Shown piece after piece: positions 12,401-26,340 of a stretch of 64,000 nucleotides of DNA. Source of the DNA: Phocoena phocoena (taxonomy: Eukaryota > Chordata > Mammalia > Artiodactyla > Phocoenidae); the NCBI RefSeq assembly GCF_963924675.1, contig NC_089222.1, positions 134,132,281 to 134,196,280 of the forward strand. Direction: 5' to 3'. The position numbers and the translations under genes were made by a program. How positions within the stretch are numbered: the first letter of the stretch is position 1; each line of letters begins with the position of its first letter. The notes below the pieces were generated by a model. That model worked only from the letters and a program-made list of their open reading frames with translations. It was not told where the DNA came from and ran no database searches.

Positions 12401-15400
12401 AAGTTGAGAGCAGGGTCTGGGCAACGCTGCCTGGGTCCAATCCTGGATCCCCTACTTACGGCCGGGACCCCCCGGAAGTCTCCTAACCAGTCTGCGCCCC
12501 AGCTGTCTCGTCTGTAAGTGGTGATAAGTTAGATGACACATAGCACACTCGTGCCGAGCCTGGCATTCGGTAAGTTCTCAGTGAGAACCATCCTCAGCTG
12601 TGAGGCAGGTGAACCTCGGAAAGAGGACTTAGGGGAACACAGAGATCCCAGTGCCACGGTGTCCTTCCACCCTTCTGGAAATATCACCTCTGAAAGTGCC
12701 GGGGTACGTTTCCGCACTACTGGCTCCATACAAGAACTCAAAGAAGACGTTTAGTCATTAAAACAAGTCATCTGAGCTACTCAGAAACACACTCAGACAA
12801 GGCTTAATTTGGCCTGGTCATTTTCCCTCTTTGGATAGAAGTGACATGGCGTCCTGTGTTTAAATACAGAGGTAAATATCTGTTACATCCTGAGTTCCCT
12901 TTACGATTCAACATTATGTTCTCCAGAAATCCTAGAAGACGTTATCAAAGACACAGAAAACAACGCCAGCAATCTTTACTGATTTTTTCCACCAGCCTCA
13001 ACTCTCTCGTGGCTTGGTGTCTATTCCCACCTCTGTCTTAAGTCCTTCCAGGATGAGGACAAAGGAGAAGGAAATGTATTTTGTTTATTTCCAAAAGGGT
13101 TTTTAAAGGACAAGAAGAATGTAAAAGAGTCAAGGGAAAAAAAGTAAAAGAAAACCTCCCAACACCCACAGCAATGATACATTTTCAGTAAGGATAGCTA
13201 AGAACCTTACTGTGCAAAGCAAAGAGATTCCTGGTTCACAAAGCAGGACCTGGCCTCCGCTCTAGAGGCTTCTCTCTAAAAGGAGAACCGTCAACGTCCT
13301 CCTTCGCAACCAGCAGTCAGGGTTCTGACGCAGCTAGAAATTCCCAGGCCAGAAAGCCAACAAGCCTGCAGGTGAGCTAACAACAAAGGCAGGGTCACGG
13401 CCTCCTACCTGGGCCTTTAACCACAGAAACTTGCTGGCGGGCAGTGCCAGGGCCACCTTGAGAACAAGGTGCTGCAGGGTGACAGGCACCTCCTCACGCA
13501 GGCCCTCCTCTGAGATGACGCCTGTGGGTGGGAAAGAGGAAGACAGACGAGACGTCCGGGGGTGGGGGGCGGGCGCGGGGGCCCAGCTACTGCCGCCCTG
13601 GCCACGAGGACGGGACAGGGAACTTTCCAGAGAACTAGGCAGAAGACGTGGGGGTTCCGCCCATCCTTGTCCTGCGGCCACCCTCACACAGGCTGTGCCC
13701 ACTCTCCTGCCCACACACCTCACTGACACTTCTCCCCCGTCCCAAGGTCTATCCAAATCCTTCACCAAAGAGTGGGGGTGCTGCATGCCCTTCCCTGCAC
13801 TCGGCCCACACTGACCTCTTCCTACATCTCAAAGCCCCCAGTGCACACTGCCCTCCAGGTACAGTCTTTCGTGAGTGTGACCCCTGGTGCGGGGCACAGG
13901 CCTTGCTCCCTAGACGGCAAGCATCTTGTGCACAGCCTACGGCCGCCTGGGTCTCAGACAGGGTCCTCAGCCTCTGGCCTGATTTCTGGGTTAATCCTTT
14001 GCTCGGGAAGGACGTGGTACCACATGTTAAATGGCCACTTTATAGTAAATCTCATATTCTCACAGCAAGAGAACTTTTTGCCTTTAAACCACCAAAAAGT
14101 TAACTACAGCTTTTTGAATAGGATTATTTCAGTAGCTTATATAAATTCCAAGAATGCTATTTCCGCAAGTCTTCCTCCGTAGGCCCAATTACAAAGTCAG
14201 TTTTATTAGACAAACTTTTCCATCAAGGAAACATGGCCAGACAAGCATAACGTTACTTTTACAAGATGCGGTTTGAACTTCACTGGGTAAAATACGAGTA
14301 ACCATGTCAGAAGTGCCTGTGTGTGAACGGGACCTCCTTCTAAGGGGCTCTCATTTCTGCACCCCTCTTCCTTTGCAAAGAGGCTTTAGAATTAACATCA
14401 CATAATCTCATCTGTCTATCACCCACGGCAGGCAACTCAGCCTGGCTGGCTTCTCCCTTCTCTCTTGAGGCTGCCAAGTGTTCAGCTGATATCTCCTTAA
14501 GGAAGACCAGCTATTTAAAACACATTGGTCCAGATGAAAACAGCCAGGCTGGTGGATCACACACGCCGGCCACAATGCCCAGCAGCCTTCCCGGTCCTCG
14601 GCGCCGGAGCCTCTGCTCCAGGTTATCCACACTTCCTTCCTTCGCCCCCACTGGCAGGACCAGCGGAGGGGCGCCCACCGTCCCTCGAGACGCACCTTTC
14701 AGGAGCTTGCTGAAGTCAAAGTTGTACTGCATGACCACGTGCGGGACCACCTTCTGGTAGAGGCAGATGACCTGGAGCAGGGCGGCTTTCAGAAGAACGG
14801 TTTCTGCATCATCTGAACCAGAATTAAACAGCTTGAATCAGGAAACACGCTTATTCTCTGTCCTCAATCAGTGCGCGATCGAACCACCCGTGACCCAACA
14901 CGGTCAACTGCATGTGAAACACTGAGGCTGCAGACAGATCCCCATGGAGCGAGATTGAAGGAGTCAACGTGGTAAAAGTCAAAGCTGTTCAAACAGGCTG
15001 GGTCTAAATCCCGATTTCACAGCTGTGAACTCGGACAGGGTGAAGCTACTCTGTCTCTCTGTGCTTCAGCGTCCTCGTCTGAAAAATGGGGACACGCAGC
15101 AGTGCCTACCCCTACAGGGCCGCGCAAGGATGAAACAGGACAGAGGTATAAGACGTGAAGCCCACCGCTTCACCAGTGACAAGGTCTGAGTCAACACATC
15201 TTGTTTCCAGGGGGACCATGTAGCCCACCGCTATCCGCAGAACAAAAGAGAGGCCTCCTCCCTCACGGAAAGGCCAGAGCCCATCGCACTCATCATACAA
15301 GTTTTTAGAGAGACACAGTGCTTGCATAAATCTTGGGCACATTTCTAACAGATGTTAAAACTCAATGTACAAAAACAAAACACAAAAAAACTCAATGTAC

Positions 15401-18400
15401 AATGCCATGCTCATCCTTCTCCCTAAGCAAAGAAGGACACAGGATTCATTCAGAGCCAGAGAGGCCTTCACAAGTCCCTCTAGATCAGCCCCTCTGGACA
15501 GGAGGCTCCCAGGCTGCCTGTGTCAGTGGTATCTGCAAACAGAAGAGGCCCCTCACCGCTCTGGGGAGCCATGCAGGTAGCAGGGGTCTTGTTGCCCCTT
15601 TTCTTTGCTTTCTCGTCATCCTGTTCTGTCTCCTGCTTCCTAAGTGACTGCCAGACCCACACGATGGCGTTCAGATCTGGTAAAATCTAAAAGGGAAAAC
15701 AAAGAAACAAAACATCAGTCACCCTTAAAAGGAAGAGAAACAAATGAACTGAACCTACTAACAAGGAGAAGCAAAGAACAGAGGAGAGGGGCCAGCATGT
15801 ACAAGTGTGTGTGTGTGTGTGTGTGTGACCGAAAGAGGTCCCAGCCTCTGGGAGCTCTGGTTTGGGGTATAATTCCCAGAACTGAACACTGTAAGAATTT
15901 GGTGAAAACACAGCACCAATCATTAAAACAAACCCCTGAAGACTTGTTCACCGGAGCCAGAACCTGGGAACCAAGAAACTCATCCCTACGTCCGGCTGGG
16001 GGTACCCAGCCCAGCAAGCCCTTGGCTCTTCCGGGCAGCTACCCAGTCTGCGGACGCGTGGCCTCCCTGCTCACCAGACCGAGCCCCAGGGAGGAAGGAG
16101 CAGGCCACCCATCACTGCAGCCCCAGTCCTTATGAGACCTGAGTCCCAGGAGCGCCCCAACCCCTTCCCTTCACTTTGCACCCGCCCTCTGGGCCCCAAG
16201 CTCGCCTCTTCCCCCTGGTGTGCTCGCCTGTGACCCCTGTAAGCACAGCCCAAGCCTGGCTCCCGGGCCTACCTTGCTCAGGGCTTCTCTGAAGAGCCGC
16301 ACAAAGTCCTCCATCATCGCGGCCGTGTACACGCCTGACTCCTGCCAGGCCCCTTTATTCCGGCAGTAGTCAATGGTCTTTAAGGCTCTCTCCAAAATGA
16401 CGGAAATAAGGGACAAAGCTGTGTGTTTCACTGATTTGCTGTCCAGCTGGGAAGAAAAAGAGGTAAATCCACAAGTGTCTTCGGGCCGCACTGGTGGACA
16501 CGGAGCGCCCAGGCCCTGGCCCTCCCCAGGAGCCTGCCGGACCTCTGCGCTGTGCAGAGGTGGCCTGGGGACCCTGCCCGCTTCACCTCCTGCAGATGTG
16601 ACCTCAGCAGGTGCCGGGAGCACAGTTACTAAAGGTGGCGTCCGATGGTTATTCTTAACTGCTGTTCCACAGTCTGTTTTTGGTAAAGTCTTCCCTGACC
16701 ACCACTCGGCTCCACGGATTACCTGCCTCGACAACAGCCGAGATCCCACCGGCACCTGACCGGCCTCTCCACTTATCGTCAGGTGGAGAGATGATGGGCA
16801 AGGGCACCAGGCACCCGAGTCCGGCCATCCACCTCTAGGCGCACAGCCTCCACCCCAGGCCTCCCACATGCAGACTCGCTACCTGGATTCAGACAGCCAG
16901 GAGGGCCTTCAAAATCCTCACTCGCTGAAGAGGTTCAAGAACCTGTGCTATTACCACAAAGGGGGAAAGGCTAGGCCCCGGCTGGTGGCAGTATGTCCCT
17001 GGGCCAGCGGCAGCAAGGATGTCTCCTGGGCACTTGGGAGACGCGTTCGATCTCAGGCCCAGCCCAGCCCAATGCCATCAGCCGCGGGTGACTCCCAAGT
17101 ACAGAGAAGTCCAGGGAGCACAAGCTGGAATGCTGCAGCTTTACAGTCAGGTAGAAACAAGAAGGTTCTCTGACGGGCCTTCAGTGTAATAACACCCCAG
17201 GCCCCCAGCACTCCAGCTGGCTGGCGTCTCATTTTACATGGACGTTGTACGCTAAAGCAGCGCTACGTTAAATGTCTTAAACCAATAACCACACCCACCC
17301 CATCATCACTTCAAAGGCAGGACCCAAACCAGTGTTACACCCACCAGCTTGGAGCGCAAAGCTCAGTCAACAGCCTGAGACCCTGTCTCCAAACACGTTC
17401 TTGTTTCCTGTTTCTAAAACAAGCTCACTCTTTTCTTTCTGATCTAAAATATACGCCATTAAAATTCTGCACATAACACCGTAAAGAATACAAGAAAAAC
17501 ATCATTAAAAAAACCCACGCACTCCCAAGTCCACCCCCCAGACACACCTGTCTCTGGTGTCACTTGTACGAACACACTGTCACAGCTCAGAAAGCGCCAG
17601 TGACGAGAAGGCGAAGCTGTGGCTTCCCCTCCGCTGGCCCTGGGCCTGCACAGGACGGCAGCCTCGGCAGGAGAGGAGGCCATGTGCTCTCCCCGCCCCA
17701 TGGCCACCCCGTCTGGCGGATGCAACACCCCCTAGGGGCACAACCCCTCTCTCCTGAAACAGCGTGACAGGCAGCGAGACAGCCTTTTATATCCCAGACT
17801 GGGGTATGTACCGGGGTCAGCTCAAGGGGGAGTGTAAATGCAGCCAGCCAGATTGAAACTATCTTCTCCCCGTGAAGACACCTTCCTTTCAATCCTACTT
17901 TGCAAGTCCCTGGAATAAGGTATCTTATGTCTCTCACAAAACAGACGGGCAAGCTAGCTGGGTCCTCACCTTGATTCTACGATTTGGCAACCACAGCAAA
18001 AGGCCTTCCTGGCTGGTCCCACCCAGGCCTCTTCCTCTTTACTCCAGCTCCTCCCCACAGCCCCCTGGCCACTCTCAGCACAATCCCTGGATGGGTATCA
18101 AGAAATGCTCAATCCCACCGCACAGTCCAACGAGTCTTCTCCAATTTACGGTAACTGCCCCATCACCACCGGAGCCGACCCACCACGGCAGACCCTGGTC
18201 CTGCTGTGTTCAGGTAACAACCCAGCCTGCCTGAAGGATGGGGACTCCACCCACACCGAGGAAAGCCCAGGCCCTGCACTCCTCTGAACACCTGGTCTCC
18301 CCCAGGTGGGTCTTGAGGCAACCTGGGTTTAGGAGGGGCTGGCTGGCCTAGGACCTGTGTATGCCAACAATTCATGGCTGTTCACCTAAGGCCATGATTT

Positions 18401-20011
18401 ATGGTGAAAAATGCAAGGGTCCCTCACAGTGTGGTTTCTGATGGGACTTGGGAACCTTTATAATAAATAATGACATGGACTTAAAGCATCAATTTTTTCC
18501 TTGAACGTGTCCTCCCCAAACTCCTGCAACAGCTGGTCCTCAAAGTAAATGTTCCCCAGAAAACTTAACACTATTCATTTAACCCACAAAAGAAAGGATT
18601 TGCTGGGCAAATTTCAGTCCTGCCCTAACCAGAGCTCCTAAATTGTGAGACTTTAACACATGACATTAGGCTGTAGCTGAGCACACTTCCCCTCCCACCC
18701 TTGGGAAGGCCCAGAGCCATGGAGGGGTCCTGCCGTCCCGGCTCTGTGCTGGAGCAGGGCAAGCACGTGCCTCGGGCCCCAGGGCACCGTCCACGGGCGA
18801 GTGGACACATGGAAAGCCTCAGAGGCTCTGACAAAACACGAACCAATACATGCAGGCCGGTATTCTCAGCACAGTCCCCAGCACGGCCGGTGGGGCAAGC
18901 GGGAGAGAGTCTGGAGGCAGGGTCCCCACTCACGTTCAGTGCTTGGGTGAACATGATCTTATTGCACACCAGGGGCACGGTGGTCACCATCACCATGGCC
19001 AGGAGCCGGGGAAGCGGGATGAACTCTCTGGTCTGAAACGCCCGGGAGATGTCTGGCTGGGCGGCATAGATCTAGGGAAGGGAGAACAGAGAATGAGCTG
19101 GTGACGGAGGTTAGCTTTCAAGCCTGAGTCCGTCTAACTGTAGGCACCCGACAGTAAAGCCGCTGCAGGGAAACCACCACAGTAATAAAGGTCCAAGGCT
19201 CGCCACGAGGAGCAAGGTCTGGAACACTAACCCCAAAATCCACTTGTTAGAGACAAGTTGGGTCATGAGACTGTTACTGGGGACAGCGACCTTCAAAGGA
19301 GAGCCTGGTCTGTGGTCTGGGGAGCCTCTTAAAACCTCTGATGGCAAACAAGTCACTGCTAGAACTCACAACCGGATTATCTACTCACCAGTTACTGCAC
19401 TTGGCAGGCACCTAACAAAGTACGTCATCTTTTCAACACTTCATGACAACACTTTGGGGTAGGGATGCTTCATATCAAGATAAAACATGTTTACAGATGA
19501 CAAAACTGGACCTCGATGAGTCTAAGTAATTTCTCTAGGGCCATGAGGCTAGAAGACAGAGAAGCAAGGACTCTCATCCTGCCCTGTGACGGCCACGCAC
19601 CTGCCCCTGCCCCTCCGGAGAGCAGTGGCAGAGCAGCTCCCGACAGGGGTGGTGGCCACAGGGATACCGTCACCAAAGTGGGGGGCAGGGTGCCTCGTTC
19701 TTGTCCCAAATACACACTGGGAGGGAATTCCCTGGAGGTCCAATGGTTAGGACTCAGCGCTTTCACTGCCAAGGGTGCAGGTTCGATCCCTGGTAGGGAA
19801 CTAAGATCCCGCAAGCCACGTGGTGTGGCCATAAAAAGAAAAAAAGCGAACACCCAAATACATGCTGGGACCACCGCACACACAGGCATTCAAGGAAAAT
19901 GAGGGAATATGTGAATAAAAGTTTGTTTTACAGGTAACCCCATGCCCAGGTCAAAGCACAAGAAAATAATCCCAGGTGTGTCACCATTAGGCAGTCCATA
20001 AATCAGAGAGA

Positions 20012-20055
<44 letters not shown>

Positions 20056-22191
20056 GAGACAGAGACAGAGAGAGAGACAGAGAGAGACAGAGAGAGACAG
20101 AGAGAGGTGAAGCGAGCCGGGCAGTACTGCCTAAGAATCTGTAGCAGGCACTTCCTTTGGTAGACGAGGGGAGGTTGACACCCATGATCAGATGGAAATT
20201 AATTCATATCCACTTGAACAGACCACCAATTCACAGCTTATTTCAAGTCGTTCTAAGTACTTGAAATGGCAATCTTTAAAAACTATTGTACAGTTCAGAC
20301 ATTTCACTAATTCCAGCCCAACTGTGCCGAAACTCATCAAGATCTCACTTCGAGCAAAATCTGGTTGAAGAAGATGAAACTGGCTCAACCGATTCAAAAG
20401 CATAAACCTCAAAATTCAGCTCAGTGAAAAGGCAAATGTCCTTAGAGGATAAAGACACCAAATTAGCATCATCTAAAATACGCCCCGAAGAACGGCTGAA
20501 AGAAGTTCCTCACCCTGCAGAGCTTATCAGAACGCCACTCACCCCTCACCGCTACCAACTCCTCACACCCACCCGCCCACGACCCCATCTAGCAGACTTC
20601 GAAATGCCCATGGCCTTCACCTTGTTTAGCAGTTTGATGTTACTGGACCAAGTGGACTGCACCCTTGGGAGAAAGGAAAACGTCACTTCCTTGAAGTACT
20701 TGTTCAGTAAGTCCGGGCACACTTTCAGGATGTTCACCACAAGTTCAGCGACCAGCTCATCGTCTGCTGCAGTTTTCAAACCCAGCAGGAAGTGCAGGAG
20801 AGTCAGGTTTCCTCCTCTGCCAGGGAGAGAGAGAAGAGAGAGGGGGGAGCAGGGAGTCTTCACAAAGCACTGAGAGCTCAGGATGACAGGGGTAGCTCCG
20901 CTCAGTAAACACGGCTGTGACACAGTGATGGGCAAATTTCATTTCTGGTGAATTTCCCTCCCAGCAGAAAGTGAGATGTTTTCATGGTCTGTAGGGCTCC
21001 CACTCTCCACCAGAGGGCCTGAACTTCACCCCTCTACTTCTGAGTGGCTGAAAAAGTCTCTACCTTGTTCTGTTCCCCACCTCTCCTTCCCTCCCTTGAG
21101 TTCCAGCTGACTTTTAAAGAAGAGGAAATTTTAAAATTTTCTTTTGTGATTTTACTGACCACTTCCCTCCAACCACACACAAAAAAGCACATATGTAAAG
21201 ATGTATGTGTGCATTAAGTATAAAAATACAGAGAACGCATTTTTCTTTTAAAAGGATTACGGTTGGGCTTCCCTGGTGGCACAGTGGTTGAGAGTCCGCC
21301 TGCCGATGCAGGGGACATGGGTTCATGCCCCGGTCCGGGAGGATCCCACATGCCGCGGAGCAGCTGGGCCCGTGAGCCATGGCCGCTGAGCCTGTGCGTC
21401 CAGAGCCTGTGCTCCGCAACGGGAGAGGCCACAACAGTGAGAGGCCCGCATACCACACACACACACACAAAAAGGATTACGGTTCTTTCCCCATGAAGTG
21501 CTCACAAACTGCCACAGTCCACAGTGCCACAAAATTATTTCTAAAACTCAACCACATGGCACAGAGTCCTTCTACGGGTTTCTGCTTCCTCTGTTTCTAG
21601 CTCATTTCAAACTCCTACACTTTCACTTCACAGCCGAAAGAAGCTAATATAGGGGGGATAATCTACTGTATGAAAAGAGTCAAAACTTGTCCCAAAGTGG
21701 GCAGTTTTCAAAAATATAAGAAGATGATAAAAACAGGAAAACCTAGACATTAAAACTTCGAGAAAGGGAGCACCTGGCCTAGGATCTACATGGCCAAGTA
21801 GGTTTTACCTCCAGATACCTTTTAAGAAAAGATGCCTTTTCATATCTGCTTGTCCCTGGGAAGTCATAATATCCAGAAAAAAAATCAAAATTTGCCTCAT
21901 TGGCGTGTCATGTTGATGGCTTCTGGGCTCACCACTGTTTTGCAGCCCCTTATAAACTGACCAAAACTAAGATGCAATATGATACTTTACAGACAATAAA
22001 AATTTTTCAAAAATTGAATTAGAGGGCTTCCCTGGTGGCGCAGTGGTTGAGAGTCCGCCTGCCGATGCAGGGGACATGGGTTTGTGCCCCAGTCCGGGAG
22101 GATCCCACATGCTGCGGAGCCGCTGGGCCTGCGCGTCCAGAGCCTGTGCTCCACAATGGGAGAAGCCACAACAGTGAGAGGCCTGCGTACC

Positions 22192-22228
<37 letters not shown>

Positions 22229-25200
22229 ATTTAGAATATAATTTTGATCAGAAAGCTATCCTTTAAAAAGCTTACAATTCTTAATAGGAAAATATCCTGA
22301 GCAAAACATAGTTCGTGCTTTCAAATGCATGGAATGTTAAATTTGCAAAGAGTGGGACTTCCCTGGGGGTCCAGTGGTAAAGAATCCACCTTACAGTGCA
22401 GTGGACATGGGTTCGATCCCTGGTCAGGGCACTTAGACCCCACATGCCACGGGGCAACTAAGCCCATGTGCCACAACTACTGAGCTCGCATGCCTCAACT
22501 AGAGAGCTCACGTGCCGCAAACTACAGAGCCCACGCGCCCTGGAGCCTGTGCCACAACTAGAGAAGAGAAAACCCAGACGCCGCAACTAGAGAAAAGCCC
22601 GCGTGCCGCAATGAAAGATCCTGCATGCCCCAACTAAGACCTGACGCAGCCAAAAATAAATTAAAAAAAAAAAAGGTTTACCTAGAAACTTAAAAAAATT
22701 TGCGGAGAGTGCCAAAAATACTAGACACACACACACAATTTTAATGAACGATGTAATAAAATGAATAGCATTTAATTCAGCGTTTGCAACACGTGCCAGA
22801 CACCGCTCGAGGCAGTTACCACACACTGCCTCTCTCTGAGGTGGGCACTAATTGTATTTCCTTTTTACAGATGAGGCAACATTGGCAGAGAGGAGTAGTA
22901 ACCTGCTGAGGTCTCGGAGGCACTCCAGAAACTGTTCTCTGAACCTCCACAGTAAGGCTCAGAAAGCTCTGGCCCACCACCTGCCTTTGTCAATAAAGCT
23001 TTATTGGAACACAGTTACACCCATTTGTTTGTTTATAGCATGGCTGCTTGGGTACCACAATGGCACGGCTGAGTGGCCACACTAGGGGCTATATGGCACA
23101 CTAACCCTAAAATACTTACTATCTGGACCTTTAGAGAAAAAGTTTGCCAACCCTTGCCTACACTGTAATGCCTCACTTTCAATGCCTACTATGTGCCAGG
23201 CAGGCACATAGGGATTCAAAACAGACTAGTCTCTGTTCTCACCAATTCTTGCCTATTGGGTAATAAACAAGCAAATAAGTAAATACGCAAGATGGTGATA
23301 AGTCACCATCAGAAGCAAGGGCCAGGCGAAAGGACAGTGACAGTGGAAGGACTATCTCAGAAGAGGGCTGCCAGGGAAGGCCTCTCTGACGTGGCGACAT
23401 CTGCACAGAGACCTGCAGGAAACGAGGGAGCTTTACGACCACTGGGAAAGGAGGCATTTCAATTTTCTCAAAGCTTTCCATTAACACCCCACAAACAAAA
23501 CTCCCTTCCTCTCTCCTAAGCACAAACATTTGTCTTTTGCCCATGGCTGAAAAAATTTTACATAAACCATAGCTTACTTAAACACACCCACAACCACTAG
23601 TTGGTTCAATATACTCATTAAATGATCAACTATTTTATGGGTCTCCTTAATAAGGAAAAAGAGCGTTTTTAGCATGGTGTTATATTACATTAAGACTCAA
23701 AAAGTCTGCTCTTACATTTCAGCAAGAAATCAAGCTTACTCTCACTGATGAGAGAAAAGCTACAACATCACCAAAACAAAATTAAAAGAAAAAGGAATGA
23801 CATGGCAAGTTAACTCATAATAATCACAGAACCAAAACAAGTTCAAAGCCACAAGCAGGGAAAAAAATTCCCACCAAATTAATCCCATTATGAGGGATCA
23901 GTCATTTTCTGACTGGTTGAAACCGAATCAAACCATCTCTATCCTTATAATAAAATGTCAAGGGGGTAAAACTAAGGGTCATTCATAATGACCAGAAAAT
24001 ATGTCCAATGTTTTTAATTGTCAAATGGGAAAAAAGCAGGTTAATGAACAATATATCTAACAGTAGGCCGTTCTGGTTTAAATATTAATAACGTGGATAT
24101 GTATTATAGGTCTATGACTCTAAAGAGAAAGTCCAAGAGAACATAATCTAAATCATTAGCTGTGGACTTTGTTTCCTGACTGATGAAATGTTATCATAAT
24201 GGTGAAATACGAAATAAAACGTAAAAACAAAACTGTGAAATCCCAACTCATCAGCAGCTGACCCCGAGGAGACAAGGGTTGTGTAGCTGTCGTGAGTGTG
24301 GGCTGGGAACCAGATCTCCTAGGTTCCAGTCTGAGCTCTGCCGCTTTCAGGGTGAGTGACCTGCCCTCTGTGGGCCCATTTTCCTCATCTGCAAAACTGG
24401 GGTAGCAATGGTACCCACCTAGGACTGCAGTGAGGCATGAGAGGGTACCCCATCTCTGGGAAGGAGGATGTAACAGAATTATTCTCAGATCCAGCTGACA
24501 CATAGTTGCTGAGTGAACACACACAGCACCTTCCTGGGTGAGACACCTCACACTCTGTGTCTGAGTCAACTGCTACCCTGAGACTCTGCCCAGAGGGCAC
24601 ACAACGAACAGGAGCCCTCTGGGTCCTATTCTGAGTTCATCCCTAAAATGAGTCAGATAATGCCTAAAATGCTAGTTCTAACCCACTACAGTTCCGTTAT
24701 TTAACAGATTTCCACTGTAAGCCACGTACGTGATGACCTCTGAGAACTCACACTCAGGATTCACACGGGCGTTACACTTTACCTGCCGAAGGTACCAAGA
24801 GACGCGTCATAAAAATTAATCCCATGCTTGAGCGAACAGCAGAGATCCATCAGGAAGTTATGAACAAGCTCCCTCACCATGGTTTTCCCTGCGTCTTCAG
24901 CAGAAGTCTACGAGGGTTTCAAAGAAATTCAGTGAAAATCCCAAGTTCATAAGTCTTACGAACAACTACAGGGTAAAAACTGGACAATATCACATGCTTA
25001 ATGGCAACTTAGAAAACACTTTAAGTTGAACATTTGGTGTAATTCAAAAACAAAAAACCCCCCAAAAAAACAGAAACACCAATCAAAATTTTAAAATACT
25101 CTTATATGTGGAATCTAAACAAAATAAATAAAACAGTAACAATTTTTTTAAAAAGCTCACAGATACAGAGAGCAGATTACTGGCTGCCAGAAGTGGGGGT

Positions 25201-26306
25201 CAAGGGGGTGGGAAAAACGGGTCAATTGCGGTTTTCTGTTTGTTTTTTACTTTAAATAAATTGAATTTAAAATGTTCTTTTTTAAGTTGAACAAACAGGG
25301 AGTTGCTGGAACAAGAAACTACAGATAACTTGAGATTTTATGTCATTTGTTACTGTTTCCGAGCACTTCACGATAATTCTTACAGCAGCCCCGTGAGTCT
25401 GGCAGGGCAAACATGATGACACCCATCTCACGAATGAGCAAACTGTGGATGAGACAGCTGAAGTCATCACTGAGTTAGGAAGTACACAGCACATCAGTAT
25501 TAGGATCCCCAGCACTGAAGATTCTCTGTTACAGCATATGCTTTAAATAGAACATTTTTTCTAGCTTCTGCATTGTGATACTGTGACAGAAGAAATAAAT
25601 ATTTGGTCATCGTCTCCAGTTCCTGGCACAGAGCTCCTAAATCCCTCAGAATCTCCTAGGTGATAGGGGCATCTTTCATTCTAATGAGGCAACTCTTAAT
25701 GGGCCCCAGGAGAGCTTCAGGATGGGGTCTGGATGCCAGAGTGTAACCCGTAATGAGAGCATCACTTAATTCCCTGATTCTGAATGTCCTCACCTATAAA
25801 ATAGAACCATTAAAAAAAAAAAAAACTCGGCACTTCCCTGGCGCGCCAGTGGTTAGGACTCCGCGCTTTCACTGCCTTGGGCCCAGCTTCCGTCCCGGGT
25901 CGGGGAACTAAGATCCCACAAGCCACGTGGCATGGCCAAAAAAAACAAAAAAAAAAACTCTTAAGAGGGGCAAGTTTAAACCTGTATTTTTAAACAAGCT
26001 TATGAATGACTTAATGTCTCTTGCTCTTTTGAATAAAATTCCACATTTGGGAGTGTTTTTATTAAGCCCCTGAGGCTTCCTGGTTATAGAACGTACAAAA
26101 CGTGTCCAAAACAAGAGGACATAGGCAAGTCGTGGAGATAAAAGGAAGCAAAACAGTGGGCTCTTGAGAGGTAAAGTATCACAGAGTTAACAGGAAGCCT
26201 GAGCCTTCATGACTCTGGCCAAGTCCATGTTCAGAAACACCCTGAGGAAACTCAAAATGAGGAGAATTAAAAAGTTCACTGGACAACAGTGAGAAGCCCG
26301 CGTACC

Positions 26307-26340
<34 letters not shown>

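Noticed and set aside
20003..20185. Ser-Leu repeat protein on the minus strand
   Set aside because: Translation of a GA/CT simple repeat.
21263..21496. Short open frames containing 'GDMGSCPGPGGSHMPRS'-like peptides, recurring across the window
   Set aside because: They are translations of CHR SINE copies; the same peptide recurs at each SINE.
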